From positions 62,001 through 126,000 of the forward strand of contig NZ_QPMJ01000001.1 of assembly GCF_003369835.1 (NCBI RefSeq): a stretch of 64,000 nt of DNA. The letters run 5' to 3'. The notes under the pieces were generated by a model. That model did not search any database and was not told the DNA's origin. It was given only the letters and a program-made list of their open reading frames with translations. This document shows, piece after piece, positions 40,934 to 50,388 of this stretch. Source of the stretch: Halorussus rarus. Its GTDB lineage: Archaea; Halobacteriota; Halobacteria; Halobacteriales; Haladaptataceae. Every line of letters begins with the position of its first letter. Within the stretch, counting starts at the first letter, position 1. A program made the translations under genes and the position numbers.

Positions 40934-43663
40934 TTATTCCACTTCGCGCTTCAGTTCTGCCAGTTCGTTCATCGCCTCCAGCGGCGTCATCGTCGCCACG
41001 TCGACCTCGCGGAGCCTCGCAGCGAGTTCGTCCTCGGGGCCGTCCGCGATGGCTCTCGGCGGTTCGGCCGCCGCATCGACTTCGGTCCTATCGGATTCGC
41101 TCGCGCCGGCTTCGGTCGCGCTTTCGCCGGTTTCGCCCCCGGCAGCCTCACCGCCCTTCGCAGCCGCCACGTCCGCCGTTTCATCGTCGGCCAGCAGTTC
41201 CCGCGCCCGGTCGACCACGTCGTCGGGAACGCCGGCCTCGCGGGCGACCTGGACGCCGTAGGAGGCGGTGGCCGCCCCGCGCCGGACGTCGTGGTCGAAG
41301 ACGACCTCCTCGTCGGTCTGGTCCGCCGAGAAGTGGAGGTTGAACGCGCCCGGGAGTTCGTCGGCCGTCTCGGTGAGCTCGTGGTGGTGGGTGGCGAACA
41401 GCGTGCGCGCGCCGACCTCGTCGTGGACGTGTTCGGTCACGGCACGGGCGATGGCGAGGCCGTCGGTCGTGCTGGTGCCCCGGCCCACCTCGTCCAAGAG
41501 GACCAGCGAGTCCTCGGTCGCGCTCTCCAGTATGGCGGCGAGCTCGGTCATCTCGACCATGAAGGTCGAGCGCCCGCCGGCGATGTCGTCGCTCGCGCCG
41601 ACCCGGGTGAACACCCGGTCGACCGGGTCGATCCGGGCGTCGGCGGCCGGGACGAAGCTCCCGGTCTGGGCGAGCACGGTTATCAGCGCGACCTGGCGCA
41701 TGTACGTCGACTTGCCCGACATGTTCGGGCCGGTGATGACCGCGAACGAATCGTCCGAATCGAGGTGGGCGTCGTTCGGGACGAACGACTGCTGGGTGCG
41801 CTCGACGACGGGGTGACGGCCGCGCTCGACGTGGATGCCGTCGCCGCCGATTTCGGGTCGGGCGTAGTCGCGGGTGGCCGCCGCCTCCGCCAGCGCGGCC
41901 AGCACGTCGAGCCGGGCCAGCGCGTCGGCGACCGCCTGGACGCGCTCGGACTCGGCCGCCACGGTCGACCGCACCTCCCGGAACAGCTCGTGTTCGAGGT
42001 CGTCGGCCCGGCTCTCGGCCCGCAGTATCTCGTCCTCGCGCTGCTTGAGCTCGGGCGTGTAGAACCGCTCGGAGTTCTTCAGCGTCTGGCGCCGGTTGTA
42101 GTCGTCGGGCACCTTCTCGAGGTTCGGGTTGGTGACCTCGATGTAGTAGCCGTGGACCGAGTTGTGCCCGACCTTGAGCGAGTCGATACCGGTCCGCTCG
42201 CGCTCCCGCTGTTCGAGGTCGTCGATCCACGCCTTGCCCTCGCGCTCGGTCGCACGGAGCTCGTCGAGTTCGTCGTCGTAGCCCCGCTTGATGACGTCAC
42301 CCTCGGTGATTTCGCGGGCGGGGTCCTCTCTGACGGCGCGCTCGATCAGGTCACGGACGTCGTCGAGTTCGTCGAGGCGCTCGCGCAGCTCGACCAGCAG
42401 GTCGGCGTCGAAGTCGGCCAGTTCGGCCTTGAGCTCGGGCACCACGTCGAGGGTGGCCTTGAGCGACCGCAGGTCGCGGGCGTTGGCCCGGCCCCGCGAG
42501 ATGCGGGCGATGAGCCGTTCGATGTCGTACACGTCCCGCAGCAGTTCGCGGGCCGCCTCCCGGGACTGGACGTCGCGTGTCCACGCTTCGACCGCGTCGA
42601 GCCGGGCCTCGATGCGGTCCTCGTCGAGCAGGGGCCGCCGGAGCCAGTCCTTCAGCTTCCGGCTGCCGAGCGCGCACGACGTCTCGTCGAGCACGCCCAG
42701 CAGGGTCACGTCGGCGTCGCCGTGAACCGCCCGGCGCTCGAACAGCTCGAGGCTCGACAGCGCCACCCGGTCGAGCAGCATGTACTCGCGGGGCTCGTAG
42801 CGCGTCAGGTGATTGAGGTAGTCGAGGCTGGGGGTTCCGGTAGCGTCTCCCTCGGACTCCGCACCGTCCCCGTCGGTCTCGCTCCCCTCGGCGCCTTCGA
42901 CCCCGCCGCGGGTGTACTCGGCGTAGGCCAGCAGGGCGCCGCAGGCCCGGACCTCCGCGTCGTGGGCCAGCAGGGTCTCCGGCGACCCGAAGTACTCCTC
43001 GACTCGCTCGGCGGCGGCCTCGGCGTCGAACGCCTCGGGGTCGTAGGGCGTGACCATGCAGTCCGCGTCGAAGACGCCCGCGGAATCCTCCGCGTCGGGT
43101 TCCAGGACGGCCTCGGCGGGGGCGAACCGGCTCACCTCGTCGGCGACCGCGTCAGCCCGTCGGGCGCTGGTCGCGTAGAAGTCGCCGGTCGAGACGTCGA
43201 GCAGCGCGAGGCCGTAGCGGTCGGGGTCCTCGGTGAGGCACGCCACGAAGTTGTTGTCGTCGGTGTCGAGGAGTTCGTCCTCGGTCAGCGTGCCGGGGGT
43301 GACGATGCGGGTGACCGCCCGGTCGACCACCCCGGTCGTCTCCTCGGGGTCCTGGACCTGGTCGGCGACCGCGACCCGGTAGCCCGCGTCCAGCAGCGTC
43401 TCGATGTACGACTCGGCGCTGTCGATGGGGATGCCCGCCATCGGGTAGGTGCCGGTCGAGTCCTCGCGCTGGGTCAGCGCGATCTCCAGCAGGCGGGCGG
43501 TGCGCTCGGCGGCCTCGCAGAAGGTCTCGTAGAAGTCCCCCACCTGGAACAGCACCAGCGAGTCGTCGTACTCGCCGCAGAGCTCGAAGTACTGACTCAT
43601 CATCGGCGTCAGGTCCGCTTCGTTCTCGGCCATCTTCTCGGGTGGCCCCAGCGCCGCGTCCAT
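40934..43663 (-). CDS. mutS: DNA mismatch repair ATPase MutS
   Basis: A 909-residue MutS1-type protein. The mismatch-reading motif FYE is in [19 protein letters not shown] near residue 45. The ATPase has Walker [34 protein letters not shown]-like and [16 protein letters not shown], and the final ATHHHELTE. An acidic insert ([14 protein letters not shown]) near residue 265 and an Ala/Glu-rich insert near the C-terminus are halophile-style expansions. A TATA-like CCTATTTCG lies about 30 bases before the ATG. mutL is not next to it. Confidence 0.96.
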   Translation of the reverse strand: MDAALGPPEKMAENEADLTPMMSQYFELCGEYDDSLVLFQVGDFYETFCEAAERTARLLEIALTQREDSTGTYPMAGIPIDSAESYIETLLDAGYRVAVADQVQDPEETTGVVDRAVTRIVTPGTLTEDELLDTDDNNFVACLTEDPDRYGLALLDVSTGDFYATSARRADAVADEVSRFAPAEAVLEPDAEDSAGVFDADCMVTPYDPEAFDAEAAAERVEEYFGSPETLLAHDAEVRACGALLAYAEYTRGGVEGAEGSETDGDGAESEGDATGTPSLDYLNHLTRYEPREYMLLDRVALSSLELFERRAVHGDADVTLLGVLDETSCALGSRKLKDWLRRPLLDEDRIEARLDAVEAWTRDVQSREAARELLRDVYDIERLIARISRGRANARDLRSLKATLDVVPELKAELADFDADLLVELRERLDELDDVRDLIERAVREDPAREITEGDVIKRGYDDELDELRATEREGKAWIDDLEQRERERTGIDSLKVGHNSVHGYYIEVTNPNLEKVPDDYNRRQTLKNSERFYTPELKQREDEILRAESRADDLEHELFREVRSTVAAESERVQAVADALARLDVLAALAEAAATRDYARPEIGGDGIHVERGRHPVVERTQQSFVPNDAHLDSDDSFAVITGPNMSGKSTYMRQVALITVLAQTGSFVPAADARIDPVDRVFTRVGASDDIAGGRSTFMVEMTELAAILESATEDSLVLLDEVGRGTSTTDGLAIARAVTEHVHDEVGARTLFATHHHELTETADELPGAFNLHFSADQTDEEVVFDHDVRRGAATASYGVQVAREAGVPDDVVDRARELLADDETADVAAAKGGEAAGGETGESATEAGASESDRTEVDAAAEPPRAIADGPEDELAARLREVDVATMTPLEAMNELAELKREVE

Positions 43664-43845
43664 GGGTGAGAGTAGTGGGGCCGGAGCCCGAAATAGGAAT
43701 CGATGGCCGACGGTCGCCCGCCCGCTGTCGGCCCCTCGTCGGCCCGCGATTACTGCGTTCGTCCCCGTCGAATTTCCGCCCGGCTTTTCCGGTAGTCCCG
43801 GACGCCGACCGAAGGGCTAACCGTCGCGGTCACCTACCCCCGGTC

Positions 43846-44199
43846 GTGACCGACACCGACGCCATCACCCCCGAGAAGCCGGTCCGCCTCGACGGCGGCG
43901 ACGACTTCGACGCCTTCGTGGCCGAGAACGACCTGGCGCTGGTCGACCTCTACACCGAGGGCTGCTCGCTCTGCCAGGCCATCGAGCCCGTGGTGGGCAA
44001 CGTCGCCCGGGCGACCGACGCGGCCGTGGCGATGCTCAACCCCCGCGAGGACCTCTCGCTCGTCGACGAGTACGACGTCCGGAGCGTCCCGACCCTGCTG
44101 CTGTTCGAGGACGGGGAGCTGGTCGGGAGAATGGCCGAGGGGTTCCAGGGGACCGAGGCGGTCGTCGCGTTCGTCGAGTCCCGCGGCGGGCGCGAATAG
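43846..44199 (+). CDS. Thioredoxin-fold protein with a CSLC active site
   Basis: A 117-residue thioredoxin-like protein. The redox site is TEGCSLCQAI (Cys40, Cys43) in place of WCGPC, and the tryptophan is replaced. The cis-Pro is in DVRSVPTLLLFEDG, and the C-terminal helix ends ESRGGRE. The start is GTG at 43846. With a Ser-Leu dipeptide between the cysteines, the redox potential should differ from that of the thioredoxin at 30093. The partner is unknown. It is followed 105 bases later by a DsbA-like gene. Confidence 0.82.
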   Translation: MTDTDAITPEKPVRLDGGDDFDAFVAENDLALVDLYTEGCSLCQAIEPVVGNVARATDAAVAMLNPREDLSLVDEYDVRSVPTLLLFEDGELVGRMAEGFQGTEAVVAFVESRGGRE

Positions 44200-44304
44200 C
44201 ACTCTCGGCCGCCGTCGGCGCGCTCACTCTCCGCCGGCGCCACCGGTAGCGGAAAACCCGGCCGTCGGGACGCCGTTTTTGAGTCCGGAGACCTAACTGC
44301 GTCC

Positions 44305-44940
44305 ATGAGCGAAGCATCCGCTGACGACGCGCTGACCGTCTACTCCGACTACGTCTGCCCGTTCTGCTACCTCGGCAAGGCCGCGATGGAGCGGTACCGC
44401 GAGGAGACCGACGACCCGCCCGCGGTCGACTGGCGGTTCTACGACCTCCGGGGGTACAAGCGCGGCCCCGACGGCGAGATCCGGGAGGACGTCGACGACG
44501 GCAAGGACGACGACTACTTCGCGCAGGTCCGGGAGAACGTCGAGCGCCTCAAGGCGCGCTACGACGTCGAGATGGACCTCGACTTCTCGACCGACGTCGA
44601 CTCGTGGAACGCCCAGCAGGCCGCCCTGTACGTCCGCCAGACCGAGGGCGAGGAGACGTTCCTCGACTTCCACGAGGCGCTCTTCGAGGCGCTCTGGCAG
44701 GACGGTCGCGACATCGGCGACCCGGACGTGCTGGCCGACGTCGCCGAGAGCGCGGGGCTCGACGGCGAGGAGATTCGGGACGCGACCGGAGACGAGACGC
44801 TCGAAGCCGAACTCCGCGAGAAGTTCGAGCGGGCCCAGCAGGCCGGCGTCTCTGGCATCCCGACGTTCGTCTACGAGGGCCACGCCGCCCGCGGGGCGAT
44901 CCCGCCCGAGCAGTTCGAGCGGCTGGTCGACGGCGCGTAG
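44305..44940 (+). CDS. DsbA-family (FrnE-like) oxidoreductase
   Basis: A 211-residue cytosolic protein of the DsbA/FrnE group. The active site is YSDYVCPFCYLGK (Cys18, Cys21). The helical insertion has LDFHEALFEALWQDGRDIGD, and the C-terminal VSGIPTFVYEGHAARGAIP provides the cis-Pro region. There is no signal peptide, so it acts in the cytosol. FrnE-like proteins are disulfide isomerases or polyketide-related enzymes; the substrate is unknown here. It may share a transcript with the CSLC protein before it. Confidence 0.87.
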   Translation: MSEASADDALTVYSDYVCPFCYLGKAAMERYREETDDPPAVDWRFYDLRGYKRGPDGEIREDVDDGKDDDYFAQVRENVERLKARYDVEMDLDFSTDVDSWNAQQAALYVRQTEGEETFLDFHEALFEALWQDGRDIGDPDVLADVAESAGLDGEEIRDATGDETLEAELREKFERAQQAGVSGIPTFVYEGHAARGAIPPEQFERLVDGA

Positions 44941-44983
44941 ACCCCCGTCGAACCGCCGACGGGGGTTCGCCCGACCACCGCGC

Positions 44984-45841
44984 TCACCGCCCGAAGGCGT
45001 CTGCGTAGTCCTCGACGAACGTCCCGAGGCTCCGCGACTCCCGGCCGAGCACTCGCTCGACGTCGGCGCTGACCCGCCCGGAGAGGCCGAGACGCGTGAC
45101 CGAGTAGAGCGCGACCATCACGGCGATCATCGGATACGGCACGTCTCGCGAGCGCATCCGGCGGACGAACGCCGGAATCGTCGGCTCGGGATACGTGATT
45201 CGCCGGCCGAGCACTTCGGAGAACACCGCGGCCACCTCGTGGTAGTCGAGCGCCTCGGGGCCGGTCACGTCGTACGCCCGGTTCTCGTGGCCGGATTCGA
45301 TGAGGGCCGCGACGCCGACGGCGGCGACGTCGCGGGCGTCCACGAACCCGGTCTCGCCGTCGCCCGCGGGGACGTAGATCTCGCCCCGTTCCGCGACGTC
45401 CGGGCGGTGGATCTCGCTCAGGTTCTGCATGAAGTAGGCGGCCCGGAGGAAGGTGTGCGCCGCGTCGGCGGCTTCCAGGTGGCGCTCCATCCGGTAGTGC
45501 GGGAGCAAGGGGTTCTTCTCCGCGCCGAGCACCGAGAGGTAGACGACGTGCCCGACGTCCACCCGAACCGCGGCGTCCGCGAACTCCCGGAGCCGGTCGA
45601 CCCCGACGTTCGGCGGGCGGACGAGGAACAGCCGGTCGACGTCCGCGAGGGTCGCGCCCCACGTCTCGGGGCGCTCGAAGTCGAACTCGACGGCAGAGGC
45701 CTCGTCGCCGCCCGCTGTCGCCTGCGAGGGGTCGCGGACGCCGACCCGGAGGTGGACCTCGGCGTCGGCTTCGGCGAGCTGGTCCGCGACCGCCGAACCG
45801 ACGGTGCCGGTCGCGCCGGTCACCAGCACGGTGTCGGTCAC
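44984..45841 (-). CDS. NmrA-like NAD(P)-binding protein
   Basis: A 285-residue atypical short-chain dehydrogenase of the NmrA type. The N-terminus VTDTVLVTGATGTVGSAVAD has the TGATGxxG loop. Conserved blocks follow: RLFLVRPPN, HVVYLSVLGAEKNPLLPHY, FLRAAYFMQNL and GFVDARDVAAVGVAALI. The chosen GTG start at 45841 overlaps the stop of the DUF6069 gene (GTGA), so the two are translationally coupled. Such proteins sense or use NADP(H). No partner reaction is known. Confidence 0.85.
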   Translation of the reverse strand: MTDTVLVTGATGTVGSAVADQLAEADAEVHLRVGVRDPSQATAGGDEASAVEFDFERPETWGATLADVDRLFLVRPPNVGVDRLREFADAAVRVDVGHVVYLSVLGAEKNPLLPHYRMERHLEAADAAHTFLRAAYFMQNLSEIHRPDVAERGEIYVPAGDGETGFVDARDVAAVGVAALIESGHENRAYDVTGPEALDYHEVAAVFSEVLGRRITYPEPTIPAFVRRMRSRDVPYPMIAVMVALYSVTRLGLSGRVSADVERVLGRESRSLGTFVEDYADAFGR

Positions 45842-46254
45842 GCCGACCCGCCCCCGCGAGCGAGCGCGCCGACGCAGGCCGCGGCGACCGCGACGTGCAT
45901 GACCATCAGCACCGCGACGCCGAACGCGGTCGCGCTCTCGTCCGCGGAGAGCAGCAGCAAGTCGGGGACGAACGAGAGCACGAGGACGACGGCGGCGACG
46001 ACGGTGAACGTTCGGTCCGGGCTGTCGGACCGGCGGGCGAGCAGCCAGTAGACGCCGACCGCGCCGCCGGCGCCGACCACAGTAAGGAACATCACCGGGG
46101 GCCACGTGAGCGCCCGGAAGCCCGGCGCGACGCCGGCGGCCCGGGCGGCCGCGAGGATGATCGCGTTCAGCAGTATCGAGGGGGCGACGGCGAGCAGGCC
46201 GCGCCGGGCGAGCGAGCGGCCGGGCCGCGTCTGGGAGTCGATGGAGGTTGCCAT
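45838..46254 (-). CDS. DUF6069-like membrane protein
   Basis: A 138-residue protein with four membrane helices (about residues 18-40, 50-68, 78-98 and 108-130). It is coupled to the NmrA-like gene by a four-base overlap. DUF6069 membrane proteins next to NAD(P)-binding proteins are recalled from other genomes. The ATG at 46254 is preferred to an upstream TTG. The function is unknown. Confidence 0.75.
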   Translation of the reverse strand: MATSIDSQTRPGRSLARRGLLAVAPSILLNAIILAAARAAGVAPGFRALTWPPVMFLTVVGAGGAVGVYWLLARRSDSPDRTFTVVAAVVLVLSFVPDLLLLSADESATAFGVAVLMVMHVAVAAACVGALARGGGSA

Positions 46255-46331
46255 GGTCTCGGTCAGTACTACAGATCCCGTAGCCAAATAAGGACCACCG
46301 AGCGACCGGTCGCGCGTCCCGACGGACCGAC

Positions 46332-47147
46332 TTACTCGTCGTCGGCCGCCACGCTGGGGTGGTTCTCCGGGCCGTCAGGGTGCGGGTCGGCGAAGTACTC
46401 GCGCATCGCGTCGAGCGACTCGTCCTCGCGGCGCCGGCGCTCCTCGTCGCCGATCTCCTCGCAGCCCGGCGGGACCTCCCGGCCCCGGCCGGTGAAGTAC
46501 CCCTCGGGAGCGACCCAATCGTGGTAGAACGGTCGGTCGTCGTCCTCCAGCAGCGTCACCGCGACCTCGGCGCCGTGGCCCGCCGCGACGACCGCCTGGT
46601 GGGGCTTGCCGGCGAGCCGGCCCGCGGCGTACAGTCCCTCGACGCCGGTCCGCCCCCGCTCGTCGGTCTCGACGAACGCCTTCCCGCGGTCGACCAGTTC
46701 GACGGGGTCGAGCGGGTCGAGGTAGTCGGTCGCGTTCTTCGTCGCGGCGACCACGTAGTCCGTCCGGTAGCGGTCGCCGTCCGTCGTCTCGACGTCGAAC
46801 CGACCGTCGACGGACTCGTCGCTGTCCGCGGCGTCGGCCACTGGGCCGCCGGCGTCCGCGTCGAACGATTCGGCGTCCGCCGCCCGCCGGACCGCCGCCA
46901 CCTCCGCCTCGCGGAACTCCCCGCCCGCCTGCTCGACCTGGTCGCGCATCGAGTCCAGCAGCAGGCGGGCGTCGACGCCCGCCGGGAAGCCTGGGTAGTT
47001 CTCCAGCCGGGCGTTCCGCCGGAGGATGGACCCGCCGGCGTCGAGGACCCCGGTGACGAGGCCGTGCCGCGCGGTGTAGATAGCGGCCGAGCGCCCGGCG
47101 ACGCCGCCGCCCACGATTATCACGTCGTAGTGCTGGTCTTCGGACAT
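46332..47147 (-). CDS. Reduced FAD-dependent oxidoreductase (thioredoxin-reductase-like)
   Basis: A 271-residue flavoprotein. The FAD loop VIIVGGGVAGRSAAIYTARH is at residues 8-27, and GILDAGG-like and LENYPGFPAGVDARLLL match thioredoxin reductases. The last part, TGVEGLYAAGRLAGKPHQAV, is the second FAD signature. Between them the NADPH-binding and CxxC domain is missing and replaced by a short acidic insert (residues 105-140). The protein therefore cannot reduce thioredoxin in the usual way. Reduction by ferredoxin or F420 is possible but speculative. Confidence 0.8.
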   Translation of the reverse strand: MSEDQHYDVIIVGGGVAGRSAAIYTARHGLVTGVLDAGGSILRRNARLENYPGFPAGVDARLLLDSMRDQVEQAGGEFREAEVAAVRRAADAESFDADAGGPVADAADSDESVDGRFDVETTDGDRYRTDYVVAATKNATDYLDPLDPVELVDRGKAFVETDERGRTGVEGLYAAGRLAGKPHQAVVAAGHGAEVAVTLLEDDDRPFYHDWVAPEGYFTGRGREVPPGCEEIGDEERRRREDESLDAMREYFADPHPDGPENHPSVAADDE

Positions 47148-47291
47148 GGTTCTCGCCTCGCCCTCGGGCGGGAGCGCCAATAGGCGATTCGCTCCGCGGC
47201 GGGCCACCGCGGAGTCGGCGCTGCGAGGCTATCGAGCGTGATGCGGCGAGAACGCCGAAAAATAGGTCGCTGGTGGCCGGCTATCCGGCGG

Positions 47292-47579
47292 TTACTCTCC
47301 CGTCGCGGCGGGGCCGACCCCGTCGGTCGGCCGCTCGGTCCGACTCGGGCGGGGTCTGACGGGGCGGCGCGTCAGCCTGCGGACCAGCGGGCGCGCGAGC
47401 AGGCCGACGCCGACGCCGGTCGCGGTCGCCGCCGCGACGGCGGGATGCGCGAGCACGAGCAGCGTCAGCGGGAACAGCGCGGCGAAGCCGGCGAGCACGG
47501 CGAGGCCGTCCGTCGGGTGCGGTGCGGGTCCTGTGCGGGCTGGGCGGGTCGATGCGTGCGGACTGGAGCTATCGTACAT
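47292..47579 (-). CDS. Hypothetical protein with one or two membrane helices
   Basis: A 95-residue protein. A polar N-terminus rich in Ser, Pro and Thr (MYDSSSPHASTRPARTGPAP) is followed by hydrophobic LAVLAGFAALFPLTLLVLA and AVAAATATGVGVGLLA, and an Arg/Pro-rich tail. Evidence for translation is weak: no clear Shine-Dalgarno site lies before the ATG at 47579, and a TATA-like TTATAATG lies about 150 bases upstream. It may be real or a chance frame. Confidence 0.45.
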   Translation of the reverse strand: MYDSSSPHASTRPARTGPAPHPTDGLAVLAGFAALFPLTLLVLAHPAVAAATATGVGVGLLARPLVRRLTRRPVRPRPSRTERPTDGVGPAATGE

Positions 47580-47943
47580 TGGCGGGGGTGTGCGTCGTCG
47601 GTCTGCGGGCCGGACGTCTGTGTCGGGAGCCCCGCCACGGGCGTACACGGCGTGTACTCCGGTGACCGGGCCGTCTGTCAGGGGCGTTCGTTCAGCACCA
47701 TGGACTCGTACTGTACTGACGTGTCGACATTATAACTTTTCAACACCTGGTAGCAAGTGGCAAGCTAGTCCGTAGCACGCGACGTCGGCAGAGACGGCTC
47801 TTTGCGAACGCACGCCAGCGCTCTGAGTGACGTCGCCCTCAGCGTTTGATATAGCAAATATAAATTTATCCGCGGATTTAGACGGAAGAGCAGTAACTAC
47901 AGCACGGCCGTTCAGACGCTCGCGACGCGAGAAAAAACGGCGG
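47580..47943. other. Intergenic region with two AT-rich promoter-like islands
   Basis: Minus-strand TATA-like sequences occur near 47729-47737 (GTTATAATG) and near 47857-47870 (AATTTATATTTG). Between them no protein gene is evident. The palindrome GTACAC-GGC-GTGTAC is at 47643-47657. About 30 bases below the first TATA box is a seven-codon ORF (MVLNERP). A run of six A's at 47932-47937 is T6 just after the DoxX stop on the minus strand. Confidence 0.4.
47932..47937 (-). terminator. Oligo-T terminator after the DoxX gene
   Basis: On the minus strand a T6 run lies seven bases beyond the DoxX stop codon. This is the usual form of an archaeal terminator. No hairpin is required. Confidence 0.4.
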
Positions 47944-48513
47944 TCAGCCGAGGACGTAGCGCAGCCGGGGGTACTTCTCGACCAGGGCCCGGCCGCCGAG
48001 GTCGTACTGCTCGATGATGGCGTCCAGCCCGAGGATGCGGCCCGCGCCGAACGCCGCGACCGCGAGGAACACCAGCATGTACGCGAAGTCCCCGTTGATG
48101 AGGCCGTGGGCGACGTCCCAGTTGCTGAAGTAGAACATCAGCATCATGAACGCGCCGAAGAACGCCGCCAGGCGGGTGAACGCGCCCACCAGCAGCGCGA
48201 GCCCGATGAGGAGCTCGCCCCACGGGACGGCGACGCTGAGGAAGTCGGCGAACCACGCCGTGCTGCCCATCCAGTGGAACAGGTCCACCAGCGGGCTGGC
48301 CGCCGGGACCGCGTTCATGAGATAGCCGGTCGCGCTGAACGGCTCGGCCGCCGTGATCTTGTCCCAGCCCGAGTAGAGGAACGCGTAGCCCATCATGAGC
48401 CGCAGGGCCAGCACGAACCACGCGCTCAGGCTGTGGGCCTTGCCGTGGACCGTGACGCCGCCGATCGTGCTCTCGAACTCGTTCGCTCCGGTGTTGATTT
48501 CGTTAGTAGCCAT
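47944..48513 (-). CDS. DoxX-family membrane protein
   Basis: A 189-residue membrane protein related to DoxX/DoxD, the small subunit of thiosulfate:quinone oxidoreductase in Sulfolobales. Haloarchaeal members are widespread and unassigned. Four helices are seen, with LRLMMGYAFLYSGWDKITAA at the first, VPWGELLIGLALLVGAFTRL centrally, and FYFSNWDVAHGLINGDFAYM. A promoter TTTATATCC (about 48552-48562) and the Shine-Dalgarno-like AAGGTGA near 48521-48528 precede the ATG, so this mRNA is leadered. Confidence 0.85.
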   Translation of the reverse strand: MATNEINTGANEFESTIGGVTVHGKAHSLSAWFVLALRLMMGYAFLYSGWDKITAAEPFSATGYLMNAVPAASPLVDLFHWMGSTAWFADFLSVAVPWGELLIGLALLVGAFTRLAAFFGAFMMLMFYFSNWDVAHGLINGDFAYMLVFLAVAAFGAGRILGLDAIIEQYDLGGRALVEKYPRLRYVLG

Positions 48514-48615
48514 CGTCGTTCACCTTACAGTTGAACAGACGCTCCGGTAGGGGATATAAACGGAGAGTGATTCCCAGATTCGGAGAAACGTAAGCCCGAC
48601 GGCGAATACGTTCGG

Positions 48616-49431
48616 TCAGTCGGCGTTCACCGGGCAGGACTCCTCGGCGTACTCGACCTGCGCGACCGAGTCGATGGGGTCGTCGCCGCAGACCGGGCAG
48701 TCCGGATTCTGCCGGAACTCGACCTCCTCGAAGCTCATGTCCATCGCGTCGTAGAACACCATCCGGCCGTCGAGCACCTCGCCCGCGCCGAGCAGGTGCT
48801 TGACCGTCTCGGTGGCCTGGATGCAGCCGACCGTGCCGGGAAGCACCCCGAGGACGCCCGTGCTCGCGCAGTCGGCGACCATCCCCTCGGGCGGCGCCTC
48901 GGGGAACAGACACCGGTAGCACGGCCCCTCCGTGGTGAACGTCGTGACCTGCCCTTCGAACTTGTAGATGGCGCCGTGGGAGAACGGCGTCCCCGAGAGC
49001 GTGCAGGCGTCGTTGACGAGGTAGCGCGTCCGGAAGTTGTCGGTCGCGTCGACCACGAAGTCGTAGTCGGCGATCAGGTCCTCGACGTTGTCGGGATCGA
49101 CCCGGACCTGGTGGGTTCGGACCGTCACGTCGGGGTTGAGGTCGGCCACAAAGTCGGCCGCCGACTCGACCTTCGGCCGCCCCACGTCGTCGTTGCCGTG
49201 GATTATCTGGCGCTGGAGGTTGCTCAGCTCTACCTCGTCGTCGTCGGCGACGCCCAGCGTCCCCACGCCGGCCGCCGCGAGGTACTGGATGACCGGCGCG
49301 CCCAGGCCGCCCGCGCCCACGACCAGCACCGCGGCGTCGAGCAGCGACTGCTGGCCCTCCGGGCCCACCTCGTCCATGATGATGTGCCGCGAGTAGCGGT
49401 CGAGCTGGGTCGGGTCGAGCGAGAGACTCAT
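48616..49431 (-). CDS. ubaA: SAMP-activating E1-like enzyme UbaA
   Basis: A 271-residue adenylating enzyme of the MoeB/ThiF/E1 family. It activates ubiquitin-like SAMP proteins for protein tagging, tRNA thiolation and molybdopterin synthesis. The nucleotide loop is VVGAGGLGAPVIQYLAAAGV (residues 38-57), with the IHGNDDVGRPK segment. The predicted catalytic Cys188 is in VADCASTGVLG. Zinc ligands are CYRC (171-174) and CPVCGDD near the end. The TATA-like ATTTATACA about 27 bases before the ATG marks a leaderless transcript. Confidence 0.94.
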   Translation of the reverse strand: MSLSLDPTQLDRYSRHIIMDEVGPEGQQSLLDAAVLVVGAGGLGAPVIQYLAAAGVGTLGVADDDEVELSNLQRQIIHGNDDVGRPKVESAADFVADLNPDVTVRTHQVRVDPDNVEDLIADYDFVVDATDNFRTRYLVNDACTLSGTPFSHGAIYKFEGQVTTFTTEGPCYRCLFPEAPPEGMVADCASTGVLGVLPGTVGCIQATETVKHLLGAGEVLDGRMVFYDAMDMSFEEVEFRQNPDCPVCGDDPIDSVAQVEYAEESCPVNAD

Positions 49432-49615
49432 GGCCGGGAGTAGGGCGCTTGCGTGTATAAATCCGTGGTCGCTCCGCGGGACGCGACTCGGTCACTCGGC
49501 CGGTTTCGTCGGTGCTTCGACCCGGACATTTCACGTCGCGCTGGTCGGCCTGTCGGCTATCGCGGTGACGCTCGGATAGAAAGACGAGTTCGATTCGGGT
49601 GAGAAGTGCAGCCGA

Positions 49616-50206
49616 CTACTTGCCGCGGCCCTTGCCGCTGTTGTTGCTCGGGCGGGTGTGCTCGGTGCCCTTGCCGCGCTGCTGGAGGCCCCGGTTGCTC
49701 TGGCCGGCGCTGGTCAGCCCGCGGAACGCCCGTCCCTTGTGCGAATCGTCGCAGATCCAGTTCAGGTCGTCGTCGTTCTGGATGGCCGGGTGCTCGGGGT
49801 CGAGCAGGATCGTCTCGAACCACTTCTGGCTGCCGTCCTCGCCGACCCAGTAGGAGTTGAGCACGCGCAGGTTACGGAACTTCCGCGAGGAGCGCTCCTC
49901 GGCGATCCGCTGGAGGTTCTTGCGTCGGTAGACGCGGTTGACCCCCTGGCGCTTCGAGCGTCGCCCGGCCGTGAACCGCTCCTTGCGGGCCGAGCCCTTG
50001 CGGACGCTGACGCGCGCCACGACGACGCCCTGCTTGGCCTTGTAGCCCAGCTCGCGGGCCTTGTCGAGGCGGGTCGGGCGCTCGACGCGCTCGATGGCGC
50101 CCTGCTCGCGCCAATCCTGCTTGCGCTGCCACTGGAGTTCGGCGAGGTCGCCGTCGTCCGGGTCCTTCCACGCGTCCTTGATGTGGGAGTAGAAGCTCCT
50201 TGCCAT
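49616..50206 (-). CDS. rpl15e: Large ribosomal subunit protein eL15
   Basis: A 196-residue ribosomal protein of the archaeal/eukaryal L15e family, with basic and conserved segments despite an acidic proteome. Seen are MARSFYSHIKDAWKDPDDGD, RPTRLDKARELGYKAKQGVV, the basic stretch RRSKRQGVNRVYRRKNLQRI, NLRVLNSYWVGEDGSQKWFE and the C-terminal FRGLTSAGQSNRGLQ. The upstream frame is not family, so the ATG at 50206 is used. A GGTGAT element about 10 bases upstream may act as a ribosome binding site. Confidence 0.97.
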   Translation of the reverse strand: MARSFYSHIKDAWKDPDDGDLAELQWQRKQDWREQGAIERVERPTRLDKARELGYKAKQGVVVARVSVRKGSARKERFTAGRRSKRQGVNRVYRRKNLQRIAEERSSRKFRNLRVLNSYWVGEDGSQKWFETILLDPEHPAIQNDDDLNWICDDSHKGRAFRGLTSAGQSNRGLQQRGKGTEHTRPSNNSGKGRGK

Positions 50207-50388
50207 GGTTATCACCACGGGCGTTGGGTGGTTCAGTCCGCAGGAGCGGACCACATCCCGTCCCGCGGCCGACCGCGAGCGAACCGCCCGCGCCCGGCCC
50301 ACAGGTGCCCGCTGGTGCCCGTCTGCCAGCGAGTTACCGGGATTTCTCGTCGTCGGGGTTTAAGAACTTCGGATTGGGTCGGGCCGCG

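Noticed and set aside
41291-43669. Long plus-strand reading frame opposite MutS
   Set aside because: Translated product is repetitive Val/Arg/Gly/Asp noise; the minus strand carries every MutS motif.
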